Shown piece after piece: positions 46,801-58,155 of a DNA stretch of 64,000 bases. Numbering within the stretch: position 1 is the first letter of the stretch; each line of letters starts with the position of its first letter. A model generated the notes under the pieces. The model was not told the DNA's origin and searched no databases. It saw only the letters and a list, made by a program, of their open reading frames with translations. Made by a program: the position numbers and the translations under genes. Source of the stretch: Halichondria panicea (Eukaryota > Porifera > Demospongiae > Suberitida > Halichondriidae); assembly GCF_963675165.1 (NCBI RefSeq), contig NC_087385.1, forward strand, positions 2,356,501 through 2,420,500. Direction: 5' to 3'.

Positions 46801-49800
46801 GGGATTATCTCATGCTGGCTGAATACCCTGTTAAGATCAATTCAATGCCATATATGTACATGTATATGTCGCAGGTTACTTTTACCTTGATACGGTATGA
46901 CAGCCACTGTTCAGTTATCTAGCTGTTGTTTCAATGAGTGACAGTCATCAGCTGATGTCTCCAAGTAAAGTCGTATTCTCAATTATCGGATTCATAGGCC
47001 AGAGAGATATCAGTCCTTATTGGTCAAGTGATTTCACTCTGTTAATCTCCGGCAATCTTCCCACACACATTCTACAAACTTATACATGTAGTCACTGGCC
47101 TCAAAAATGCTTACCTGTAAGACACTCGAGAATGATTGGCCCTGACCATACTCTGAGGTAACTTTCTTCTTACGGTACTGAAGATCTACAGTGATTAATT
47201 AGTGCTAATAACAAATAAAGGCTAGCACTAACAAAGTGTATAGAGTACCATGCTCTGTTGGTTTCTGCTGATGCAGCCATTCACTTGATTCTTGGTATTG
47301 ATCGTTTTTAATAACAATCATGGTCGATCGTTATTTGATTTCCTCAGAAACGACAGAACTAATGCTATAATGTTAAGGCCACCTGCAACAGAATTAACTG
47401 TGTTGTTGTTCACACCTTCTTTGTAGTGTGTTCTGTATTCTGTAGCAAATTAAACAGTTAATTTGGTGCATTCTGTTAGACAGTTATAAATGTGAATCAC
47501 TTGTGAAACGATCGGCTTTGCCGATTTGCCTGCCATGGCTTGCTGTCACTTGTAGTCCTGCTTGGAGTGTATCAGTTCATTGAATGTATAATTGCAATGT
47601 AAATGTGTGGCTGTCACTATAGTCACTTAAGACAGACTGGAGAATTGTGGCTGCGATGAAGAGGTGGCCTACTATAATTATGCTATGGAGACTCTGGTAC
47701 CCCATTAACTTTGTATCTATAGGGCTTGCTTATAGGGTGATCAAAATAGACAGGTTTTACTGTAGCAACTATCAGTGAAATCAGTAGAGGATATAGGTTT
47801 CAATACACAGCCATAAAATTACATGTCTTGATACAAATTTGACCATGCACATTTTGTTGGTATCTCCTGCCAGAATATTCAGTCGGCATCCTGCAAAAGT
47901 CGTCTTTGCTCATAAATAGTAGGGTTTGTACAGTCACATCCCGTGTGTCTAGCCTTCTGAATTTCTGTTATTGTTGGCTGTTTTATGCTGTACGTATAGG
48001 TATATAGGTATATAGTGATAATTATGTGTAAAGTGTAGTGATCATGGAATTCTAATGTTAATATTTACGCTAGTGAGCAATATGATTAAATTATGCATAA
48101 CAGTATGTGAGGCAATGCTCTGTGCTACATGTACATGTACATGTATGTAGGGGTAGTTCAATACTGTTTTCCCAGATGATCTACAATAACTCAAGTTGTA
48201 CTAATTTGTCTCGTATACCATGTGACCCAGGGCTATTAATGCCAACATGCAGACTTAATGTTTTATTCTTAAAGAACATGGGAAATGTATTGAAAAGCCA
48301 GTGCCAGTTCCATGTTAGGTGTGTGTTGATGGCTCTCTTTCACCAGCTGAAAGGCTCTGTCTGTGTACATAGTGCGGCGCACTGGTAAGGTTAAATATGG
48401 AAAAACCATTGAAACTAACATTGAAATGTCATGTGCCATTAATCGAATATTTTTAGTGACCTAGCTCTTTGTATTTATAGAGACTCATCCTCATGTGAGA
48501 GAGCAACTGTATGAACTGTCTGGGAGCTCAAATGAGAGCAGTGTATTCCATGCATTGCAGTATCATATCATGAGCAGGTACGATCGTTTCATGGTGACGT
48601 TGTTTCCAAGACTGACGTCATTCAGCAGTGATTCTTGTTTACAATTCCGCTGCGTATTTGTGAAGACGTGTTTTGGTAATTTAAATCTAATTGCGCTCTT
48701 TCATGTACATAAGAATGCAATAACAGCCAGAGATTGTTATCTGCTATTAGAGAGCTTTCTTAGTGGATTGAAATTCAGACATATATAAATTATTGTCTCC
48801 CAATATTCACGATTCCTCCTCTTGCAATGTTAACGTTAAGTTCTTAAGGGATGAGTTTGCACCATTATATTCTGTTACTGGACATATACATTACACAAAA
48901 TCCTGTATCATAATTATAACTCATTGTTTACGTACGTATTAAATTTACTATTTACATCTGGAAGACTTTAATGATAATATTGTACATGAGCCATTAAATT
49001 CTTAGAATTAGCATAAATATACGTGTAACAAGGAAACACGGGTGTGCCAAACCTTATGCGTCTATGTTAATTTCCTCTGGTCATTGTGAGATCAAACGTA
49101 TGGTATTGCATGTAATGTCTTGTGTGGATGTGTGAGGTATTTGAATGCTACCCTGTACCCTTGACAATGTCAGCTGAGAGGGTAATAGGGTTGTGTTGAG
49201 GCTATGTCTCTATTCACAGCATTTGAGGCTGAACTCACAGGTAATCATCACTGTGCCATGCTTATAGACACCGTATGCATTACGTGTACATTAATTTCCT
49301 CTTTTCATTGTGACATCAAACGTACGGTATTGCATGTAATGTCTTGTGTGGGCGTGTGAGGTATTTAAATGCTACCCTGTACCCTTGACAACGTCAGCTG
49401 AGAGGGTAATAGGGTTGTGTTGAGGCTATGTCTCTATTCTGAGGCTGAACTCATTAGTCGTTGCAAATATCATCATTGTGTCATGCTTAGACTGCACCAT
49501 TGCTGTTGCTGAAAGTGTCTTACACACTGATTGGTGCCAGCTAGTCTCAATGACCTTTGTCAGGCTTTGTGTGGTCCCACACTCCTGGGCAGCATCAAGG
49601 CTCCATGGTTAAAAAGATGAATTTCATTATTAGAATTTCCACACTTGTGTCCAGACAATACAGTAGAACCTCCATTATCTGGCTGGGCCGGGCAAATTTT
49701 GGTAAAAATTTGTCAAGAAACAGGTGTGTCCCTTAAATGCATTCTATACTGTAATAACTATGCGGCCAAGTAGGTACAGTGTATACACAGTTCAATACAC

Positions 49801-49886
49801 TCAATAGACATGTTGTTTTTGTTATTCGATTCAGTTTCCTAGTCGTTGTCTCGGTACATGTCAGACTCGTGTGTGTAAAAATCCCC

Positions 49887-49939
<53 letters not shown>

Positions 49940-50262
49940 CACACTGTACTAATGTAACTCCAACCCTATATATACATAATTATACGTACAGTACTAATTT
50001 CCCTTTCCACACACACACACGTATTAATTTCACCTTGTCGCCCCACACACGTGTATTAATTTCACCTCACACACACACCCATGTACTAATTCACCTCCTC
50101 CCATCATGCACAACTACAGGTGCGTTTGTAGCAGGAATTTATTGGACATCTGGTTGGACAATGACGACGGGGGTTGCCCTCGGCTGGGGTCTGGGTCTTA
50201 GTCTGTTCTCACTCCTCCTGAACTCCGTCATATCATGTGCTCCACTCTACATATTTCTTTGA
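43811..50262 (+). CDS. TMEM170: TMEM170-family membrane protein, 3 exons
   Basis: Exons 43811-43862, 45209-45376 and 50120-50262 give 120 residues. The conserved EMW sits right at the exon 1/2 junction, followed by three or four hydrophobic segments (FWSFLLTTVTYLVVGVVWAV, then a glycine-rich pair around TDAIASAFVAGIYWTSG, then LGLSLFSLLLNSVISC). The order matches human TMEM170A/B (144 and 132 residues), which also have EMW before the first segment and an AIAGVY-type motif before the last. Sequence identity is modest, so the call relies on layout plus genomic neighbours. TMEM170A is an ER protein that influences ER sheet shape and nuclear-envelope form. Intron 2 is 4.7 kb, long for this window. 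Confidence 0.82.
49067..49455. repeat. Direct duplication, ~170 bp at 224-bp spacing
   Basis: Both blocks contain TTAATTTCCTCT, GGTATTGCATGTAATGTCTT and GCTACCCTGTACCCTTGACA and end in GAGGCTGAACTCA. Differences are few. The copies start at 49067 and 49291. It is a recent local duplication inside the TMEM170 intron. Confidence 0.9.
49889..49937. repeat. (CA)n microsatellite
   Basis: About 24 CA units, intronic. Further short CA runs follow to 50090. Confidence 0.95.
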
Positions 50263-50585
50263 AGTCACGTGACTGTCAGCTGGATCCGAGTGCGGCAGCC
50301 CCTCCCCCTCAGCAACTGATCACTGTATACACTATTGAACAGAGACTATTCCTATTACTAGTGAGTGTTGTGATCTGCTTTGTTGCTTTGTGTAAAGTAT
50401 GCGTATATTAATTCTGTATAAGAGCTGAGTATAATGAGTGGTGTGTTTATACATATCCTATAACGTGGAATTCATTATGAACAGTCAAATTGTGACATTG
50501 TGCACACAGTGAGTGAGTGAGTGAGTAAATGGGTTCAAATAACACAAACATTGGCAGTGTATGTATATATGAATGCCAGGCTATG
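50263..50585. other. Convergent spacer between TMEM170 and SMIM13
   Basis: 323 bases holding two 3' untranslated regions, with a GTGA tetranucleotide run near 50510. Nothing else is seen. Confidence 0.5.
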
Positions 50586-51027
50586 TCAATATTCAGGGGA
50601 CTGCTCTGTTTCTAAACAGTCGCTAGGTTCAGGCGTAACATGATCAAACCACACTTTCTTATTGGGTCTGCTAGTACAGCTGCCTTCTTTAGTTGCATGT
50701 CTTTGTACGAGTGATGATTTTAAATGTTGTCTCGCTTCAGTTCGCCTCTTGTTGGTTTGGTCCCTACTGTCATCATCGGCTGAGTTCTTGCCATTAAATA
50801 ACTCTCTGAACAGACCCAGGCGCGACAGCAAGACCTTCCAGATTATACCCCAACCTGATGACAGAAAATACTCTGTAATTAATTAATTAATTTATGCAGT
50901 GTACTATATTAAATACTAAATCATGGAGCTTACAGAGGAAGATAAATGCAAGCACGATCAGCACACTGAGAAGTAGTACCAGGGTCCCTACTAAAGTCTC
51001 AACCAGGTCATCAACAACGCCAGCCAT
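50586..51027 (-). CDS. SMIM13: Small integral membrane protein 13-like, 2 exons
   Basis: Exons 50934-51027 and 50586-50854 give 120 residues. An acidic N-terminus is followed by one hydrophobic helix (LVGTLVLLLSVLIVLAFIF), then CWGIIWKVLLSRLGLFRELF at the membrane exit. In human SMIM13 the helix is followed by a similar GWYFVWHLFLSKF and FLRELVGD stretch. The C-terminal half is polar and disordered, rich in Lys, Arg and Ser. The function of the family is unknown. It is divergent to CFDP1, with 133 bp between start codons, and convergent with TMEM170. Confidence 0.8.
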
Positions 51028-51160
51028 GTCTTGAAATTGAGTTTACTGCAGAAACTCACTACAACACAGTGGGCTTTAATTCGAAAAGTGTGAGTTTAAA
51101 GGTTATGTGGTAGTAGGTGTGAGGTCACGCCCAGCTATTACTTTAAAAAAGGCAATCAAC
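51028..51160. promoter_or_regulatory. Divergent promoter shared by SMIM13 and CFDP1
   Basis: Only 133 bases separate the two start codons, so both core promoters must lie here. It contains GTGTGAGGTCACGCCC near 51117, reminiscent of a nuclear-receptor or CRE-like half-site. No TATA box is seen. Confidence 0.6.
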
Positions 51161-54100
51161 ATGGCTGACATTTCTAGCGGTGAATCAGATGATGAGGAGT
51201 ACGTCCCTGAAGGTATAATATGAACAAAACAACTGTTAGTACTGATTAATGTTGCATCTGTTTTCTGTTTGGGTTACATATCAAGAGAGGTCTGCATCGG
51301 TGCTTCAACATTAACTCATTTTAAATAGAAACCTTAAAGAGATCGACCTCTCTATACAAAGGACACTGCTTCCATTCACTTTTCTACATAAATATAAATA
51401 CAGGGTTTCTTTTAAGATTTTGCACAAGTGAGTGAAAATGTGGGTTCTAAGTTAAGTACGTATCAAGCGGGTAAAAAATGGGGGTGATTTAATATACAGG
51501 TGCAAGTAGGAATTTAGCGGGTGAAAGGTAGAACATTTCAAGCTGGTGAAAATCTGCACTAAAATATTACTCTCTGAAAAGGACGAACATACCATGAATA
51601 TAATTATTGATTGGCCTCAGAGTTTTATGAAATACAGCTAGGTTCTGTTGCATGTACTTAATAGATGGTTGGTTTGTGCGTATGCAGGGGCATCCAGTGC
51701 GGCCAGTGACGAGTCCGAAGGGGAGTGGAAACCAGGGGGTGTGGTCAAGCGAGTGCGGAGATCGAGCAAGCCGACTAGAAGGAGTTCACGGAAGAGTGTA
51801 ACTACCACCCGAACCAGGTACGTAGTGGAAAGTGGGAAGCAACAGACAAATAAAATAACCTTAAAGCAATGATATAGTGACCGAGATAATTTTTTTTTTT
51901 TTATGAGTACTGTGAGGAGATCCAACATGCAGTATGAATCACTACATGTTCAGTTCTGATAGCGTGATAACATGCAGTCCCAGTGCACTGAACTTGTAGT
52001 GATTCACACTGCATATCGGAGCCCATGTGAGTGAGTTTGTTTTGTAGTTTGGATCTGCTAACTGTTGACCTTCTACAATCAATAAAACTCTTACTGCTTA
52101 TTAGAGCCCGCTAATAAATCATTCACCCATTTGTAGACTGTTTGTCGTGCAATTTTATTGTCTCCTCGTTAATGCAGAAACTGCTTGGCCTCATACATGA
52201 TTGTATGAATGGCCTCTGAATGTGATACCCTAGCTCCCTGAAATTTGACCTAGCTGTAACTGATAATGAATATAACCAGCTAAATATTTCCTATATTATT
52301 ATTATAGCATTGGTATAATTTGGCAATCTTTAATTTGTCGACCCTCACCTGAACTCGCCAAATCAGCCAAAAAGTTGCATAGTTCCTTGTATACAGCCAA
52401 TAATTTCGCTTGTAAGTCTGTACTCTCTCTTGAAGTAAACATTTTCCTTCTGCAAGAATGTCGTTTTTGACCAAACTGTCTAATCAATCACTTAATTTGT
52501 TGGAACCTTCTGAACAACAATGAGTTAGTGTGCCCTTATAATCATTAGAGTTTCTCTTCTTGGAATGCAGTGTGTCACGTACCATACTATACATGTGCAT
52601 GTACATAATTATAATTACGATGTTGCCAAAAAAACCACCAGTGCTCACTTTGAAGTAACCGGCATTGGACAGCTACATGTGTGTGTACCTGCATACTTGG
52701 TTTTGCTACTTGATGTATATCAAATTGCATTCCACCAGTTTTAGCCACAAAATCTCCTTTACCTCATGCAAGAGGAATGATTAGTATTGTCACTGCATTG
52801 TTGTGTATCAATGTGTTCGATACCCTCAGCCAAATACATTGATCTCTCCGGAGATTGCACGGATTGTTTATAGGCAAGTATTGTCTTCTAGGAATGTGTA
52901 TCTGTAGTTGATTGGTTCCACTAGGGGCTACTCAGAGGAGGTTGGACACGATCACGTGCACCACTTTTTTTGCTGAGCTGGCACAAAAATTAACAATGAG
53001 TTCTATGTAAACTTCTAGCTGGTGTTGCACGGTCATTAGAGACTGAAGGCAAACTTTATGTGCCTCGCTGGCTTCTTTTGATATAAAACTTTCATTAACC
53101 AACCCGATCCCCACCGATCCCCTCTATTCTGGTGAGTTATCAGTGCATACAGTGTTTACTAGATTCTTGACAGCCAGTACAATGCAAGCTTCATACAGCA
53201 CTGCGCTAAACTATATTCTACCCTATAGTCTAGCTAATCTTGGTCCAGCCAGACAACAGACACAGCTAGTCCGATGTTACAAGTCAGTAAAGCAAGAGTA
53301 TCCATAACTTTTTTATTACAGTTATTCTGTATCTATGGTAACGTGAGCAGAGACCTTAGGAATGTCACATGATTGATGACGCGTGGCCAACCTCCTCTGG
53401 GGGCTACTGGTAATGCTGAGGACCACATTGATTTGTGGCTGTGATACGTTTGGTTGAGCTCTAGACTTTTACTCCATACAGCGAGGGTCTTTTGAACTCT
53501 ATATTCGTCGGTAGGCCGTACACGTCCAGTATGTAGTTGATACCTCTGTGTGCCATTCATGCAGAGCTGCATTGAGGGGGAGAGGGAGGGGTACCCTGGG
53601 CCTGGTTTTGCCACCTAGATCTAGCAGATTCATTTAAAGACAGTTTGTGCTCCTATAATTATGGCAACTTATGAGCTGAAATTGCCAGAATTAACCCTCA
53701 AATATCCACATTTCCCCGGGGGACCACCCTAGTTTGGAGTGAACTTGGTGCATGCATACGCAGAAGGGGGACTTCGCCTTCCCTACATTTTTCATTTGCC
53801 TCTGGCCCAAAATTTTAGATGCAGCCCTGTCTGGTACATCTAATAGAACACTGCATCTTGTTATTTTTGTTAAAGAGGATGTTTATATACAAAAATTGTA
53901 TAGTTTTTATAAGACTTCTGCACATGCCAGCTCTATCCTTGTCTTGTGGTCACCTGTTTTCAAACAATAGATTTTAATGAATACATTTAGCAGCATTGTG
54001 CACCGATTAGATTTCACTGTTGTGGTGTGTTATAAATTATACTCTTTAACGTTGTTTCAGCACAACTAGGAGACTGCCACAAAAGGTTCGTAATCCATCT

Positions 54101-57100
54101 AATTGCTAGACAAGTAACAGTTTTTCCAGTCGTTACACAATATTCTCACAATTAGTCGTCCGTTTTGGTTTTCTGTGGTTTTCTGTAGGAATGCTTGGAA
54201 TGTATTGGCAGGTGTTGTGTCTAGTACTCTGTTCCCCCGTCATATCTAATCAGCACAACATGGAGTGTTGGTACAAGACCGCCCACCTCTATCTAAATAC
54301 ACCTCCTTGCAGCTGTGTAACATTTTCACTTAATTTCCGAGCTTGGGAAAAATGACATTTGTAGGGTTGTTTGTTAAATTTATTTGAAGTAGATGCCAAT
54401 GGTGTGTGTAATAAGCTTCTGTAAAACTAGCACTATCCTCTTTGTTCTCAGTATTGTTTGCACACAAAGTTGTTTAAATGTTCTTGTGGTATGACTCAAC
54501 AATTAAGTAGTGTTATGCTTGCCCACGTTCCCGTTGTCAGCCTAACGGTCTCCTATACATGTCAGTGCATGTACTCTCTAACTTGTCCTCCCTCGCTATT
54601 TGATGGTTTATATATTTGTAGGAGTAGACGAGGAGGCATCAAACTCAGTAAATATGTATCGAGTGATGAAGACGATGATGATGATGAGGGTGAAGCTAGC
54701 GAAGGAAGTGAGGCTGATGAGGCTGATGAGGGTGTGGATGGTGGTGATGGTGGTGATGGCAGTGAGGGTGGTGATGGTGCTGGCGGTGCTGACGACAGTG
54801 ACACTGATGAGGAGGACGTTGCTACTACTGTGGCCAAGCCATCAAATAAAAACTCTTCAAGAATTGATGATCTCTGGGCCTCGTTTAAAGAAGATGTTGG
54901 AATTCCAGCTAAACAAGAGAAGGACGCCAGCAATGAAAAGGTACATGTAGGCTATGTTGAATAGCATTCCTTGAGTGCCTATAACTTGAGTCTGGATTGT
55001 CTACTGTACACTGTACATGCTCTAAATAATGCACATGTATGTCACATGTGAATGGCAAGAAACCAGTGCTAGTGTACAGTTAGCTATTACAGTGTAATAT
55101 TTAACTACGTAATTATTTTGATCAGTAATTGTCTTCCTGTCAGCTATTGCCCTTGTTTATCATACCCTCTCTTTCCCTATAGCCTAACACACTGTCCTAT
55201 ACACATTAGTTATGAAGTACACGCGCATGCACATGTAGCTAGGTCATTAACGTTTCCATAGCATCCCTGTGTTGTTGTCATGGAAAGCACCGTTTGCCTT
55301 GTTATTCATCACAAGATCCTAACAACACATAGTGTCAGAGTGTGGGAGGCTCTGCCAGCATATGCTTAGTCTCTACTCAGGTAACCAGTCCGAGGGAGTA
55401 GTAACTATACAATGGTGTGTTGTTAAACCTCTGTTGTTTGTCCCAATACATCTGTGGGCACATGTTTATGCTCCACTGGTTCACTGTAAAGGTGGTTTAC
55501 TATTCAAAAAGCTTGGCAACAATTTAGAGCATGTGAGAAGAATGGGCCTATATTATTATATGTACACTGTATGACTTTTTGTGCATGTGTGTACGTTCAA
55601 CTGATTTTACCCCAAACTTGTTGTTTGTGTTACATGGTTCTATTTTCAGTGGCAAGATCACTGCACTGTTGTCTAATAATGTGAAGCAGTTACATGTAAG
55701 ATTAACTGTTGTTCTTTTCCTTGTAAAGGACCCTGTTGCTACTGGCACACTGCAAGCGGAGAAAGAAGACGACATTTTTGCTAAAGAAGGAATGAATAAA
55801 ACTGTGTCCATTAAGACGAAATACGATTTTGCTGGAGAAGAAGTCGAGTGAGTGCATGGGGGCATGTACATCATTATCAGCTGCATGCAGAGAGTAATGC
55901 ATAACTTTGTAGCAGAGTTAAAAATAAAGTTGATGCTGGTTGTCTCCCAATGACATGTACATACGTGGATAGAGTGGGCCATAATTATGGTAGCACATTG
56001 TATAGAGGGTTGCTGTCTCCTTTATTGGAGAGAGTCTTAATGAGTTGTGCCTGCCCTCGATGATTGAATACATACAGTCGCACACCCACTGCTGTGGTTG
56101 CTTAAATATGGTCAGACCTGACAGATTGCCCAAATAAAGCTTTCTTCGGTGGCTCTTTCATTGTGTGACTAAGCTAGGGTTGATGGGCCGTGGGCGAGTG
56201 TGCTTCCCAACTGTGTTTGCCGTGGATACAGATATACGTACACCTGTAATAGTATGTTGCCTACCAACGAAGCTAATGAACGAGTGTTGGTGTCAGCAGT
56301 AACTGCATCATGGGCTACACTACTTTGGTTGGTGTACTAGACAAGTGGGTACTCGTAACATACACCCTGTAATATAACTGAGTCGTACTTCTTTAGATGC
56401 GGACATACATGTATTTATTTATTCAGTGTGGTTTTTACCGTATCATAAAATAAGTTATGTACAAGCTTATAGTTGACTCAGTTTTACACTATGATCCGTA
56501 TTGAGGTCTGTGCCGTATACAATTTGTGATCACCTATAAGTACATGTAGGTCCACCCTCTATAATAATACAGTTTGCGTCTGTATTTGACATGCAATACA
56601 TGTACTCGTGATATTGTGTTCCGGAGTCAGTTGAAGTTTTGAGTCTTTTTACTTCCTCCTAGAGTGGAGAAGGAAGTGCGGGTAGACTCTAAAGAAGCTA
56701 AGAAGTTCTTTGAGAGCCAATCCTCCACACAGCCAGCAGAGAAAATGGATCAGGAGGCTGGTCTACAAACAGGGTGAGGCTAGTTTCATTATTTTTTAGG
56801 TGATATTGGTAAATCGAATTGCAACTTTTTGGTATATGTAAGTTGGTGATCACCATTCTGCACTGCTGCAGTACTAAAAGGAAGGGGTCTGGTCTCGGCT
56901 CAGTCCTGGATTCGATTGGGAAGAAACAGAAAATGAGTACACTGGTGAGTACTGTATGTCAGCGCTTGCATGCAGCTACACGTACGTGTATATGTACTCT
57001 TATTTCTGTGAGCCTGCATGCAAGAACTTTTAATAGGGATTTTACAAATTGCATGGTGAACATTTGGGTACCAGAGGTGACTAGCCTACAATGTAGATAT

Positions 57101-57968
57101 GTAGGATGCTTGATCCTCGCCGACGGCCGTAGCGATATGCACGCTGTTGAATTTTCTGCGTTCTCTGGGAATGATTGTGGGGGGGTTATTTGTAAAATTC
57201 CCACTTATTCCATCACGCTTTAAGCGAGTGAAAAATCACTCAAACCACCATAATTTCCCTCTTCTTGATTTAGTGTTACGTACCTAGTTTTTGATGACTG
57301 TAGAACTTCCACTGTTGAATGTTGGTGCTTTGAGCAGTACACAATGTAACAATGTAAGGAAATCCCTTGCTCATCATTGTTCTATTGTGCAGGAGAAGTC
57401 TCATCTTGATTGGCAGCAGTTCAAGACCAGTGAGGGTCTGGAGGATGAACTAGCTCATGGCACTAAGGACGGGTGAGTGGTGATTGAGTGTGTTCTAGCT
57501 AACACTTCATGTAACTACACGTGGATGGATGTCTCACCGTCCTGTCATAAACATTAAGACATGGCTATAAATATGCAGTTGTGATCATGATCACTGCTGT
57601 GATTGTATTGTACAGTACCAAGCCTACCACCTCAAGCCTAGATCTTTATGGTGGTTTTAGTTCTACTGCTACATGTACATGCAATTATACTTTACAAGTG
57701 ATAACTAAGGATCACTGTGTGTGCAGTGTGCAGTGAACACATTTTTGTTTGTTACCGGTGTTAATATTCAAGTGTCCATTCTATATAGTTAACCATGACC
57801 CATAACAAATTGTATGGATGGAAATATATGTCATGATATCCAGCTTGTACACTTCACTCTCCGGTGTACAGGTACCTAGCGAAGCAAGAGTTCCTTCAGC
57901 GAGCTGACCTGAGGCAGTTTGAGCTGGAGAGAGAACAGAGGCTGAAGAGATTCAAAAGACTACACTGA
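51161..57968 (+). CDS. CFDP1: Craniofacial development protein 1 / BCNT / Swc5 homologue, 8 exons
   Basis: Exons 51161-51212, 51688-51817, 54622-54940, 55729-55847, 56663-56773, 56872-56944, 57393-57472 and 57872-57968 give 326 residues (human 299). The N-terminal half is acidic and low in complexity, with a Gly/Asp/Glu run in exon 3 (GDGGDGSEGGDG). The last 80 or so residues are the BCNT-C domain, with KKQKMSTLEKSHLDWQQF and EFLQRADLRQFELEREQR, nearly collinear with human. In yeast, Swc5 is part of the SWR1 complex that deposits H2A.Z, and CFDP1 is the animal counterpart linked to SRCAP. It should act in the nucleus. Exon 2 to exon 3 joins in frame (Arg codon split AG/G), skipping a 25-base exon-like stretch at 54061. 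Confidence 0.94.
51927..52014. repeat. 88-bp foldback hairpin
   Basis: The arm ATGCAGTATGAATCACTACA pairs with TGTAGTGATTCACACTGCAT with few mismatches, extending through TGTTCAGT / ACTGAACT. The loop is about 30 bases. It lies in CFDP1 intron 2. Confidence 0.75.
52933..53399. repeat. Family L inverted-repeat element
   Basis: The left end CAGAGGAGGTTGGACACG and the right end CGTGGCCAACCTCCTCTG are mirror images and share ends with copies at 26020 and 37132. The arms extend outward through GGGGCTACT / GGGGGCTACTGG. It lies in CFDP1 intron 2. Confidence 0.75.
53562..53829. repeat. Family F inverted-repeat element, second copy
   Basis: The ends are CAGAGCTGCATTGAGGGGGA and AAATTTTAGATGCAGCCCTG-like sequence ending 53829. 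It shares purine-rich and GGCAGATTCATT-type inner words with the copy at 31655. Confidence 0.65.
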
Positions 57969-58155
57969 CACTTTGTTTTCATATACATAGAAATCACTTT
58001 CCATTTTTCTCATCATACCCATCATTAATTTTTTTGCATATAAACACATGATTGTCTACATGTAGTGTTAGTTGACATAATATGATTTGGATTTTTGTTT
58101 TGGTAAAGATCGTTAGATCTGGATCTAATATAATAACATGTAGATCTAAAATGCA
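57969..58155. promoter_or_regulatory. Short spacer before PM20D2
   Basis: 187 AT-rich bases between two plus-strand genes. It must hold the CFDP1 polyadenylation region and the PM20D2 core promoter. Words AGATCT recur near the start codon. Confidence 0.45.

Larger units (their letters stand above)
45377..50119. other. TMEM170 intron 2 (4.7 kb)
   Basis: I find no supportable nested gene on either strand. It holds a 224-bp-period duplication (49067-49455), a possible pogo-type end near 49661 (TACAGTAGAACCTCCATTAT) and a CA microsatellite (49889-49937). Confidence 0.55.

Noticed and set aside
48495-48788. 97-codon open frame in TMEM170 intron 2
   Set aside because: No family resemblance, no signal peptide and no splice context. 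A length expected by chance in AT-rich DNA.
54061-54085. Exon-like 25-base stretch in CFDP1 intron 2, between a good acceptor and a GTTCGT donor
   Set aside because: Its inclusion shifts the frame and gives a stop at the start of exon 3, while direct joining of exons 2 and 3 is in frame. At most it is a poison exon.
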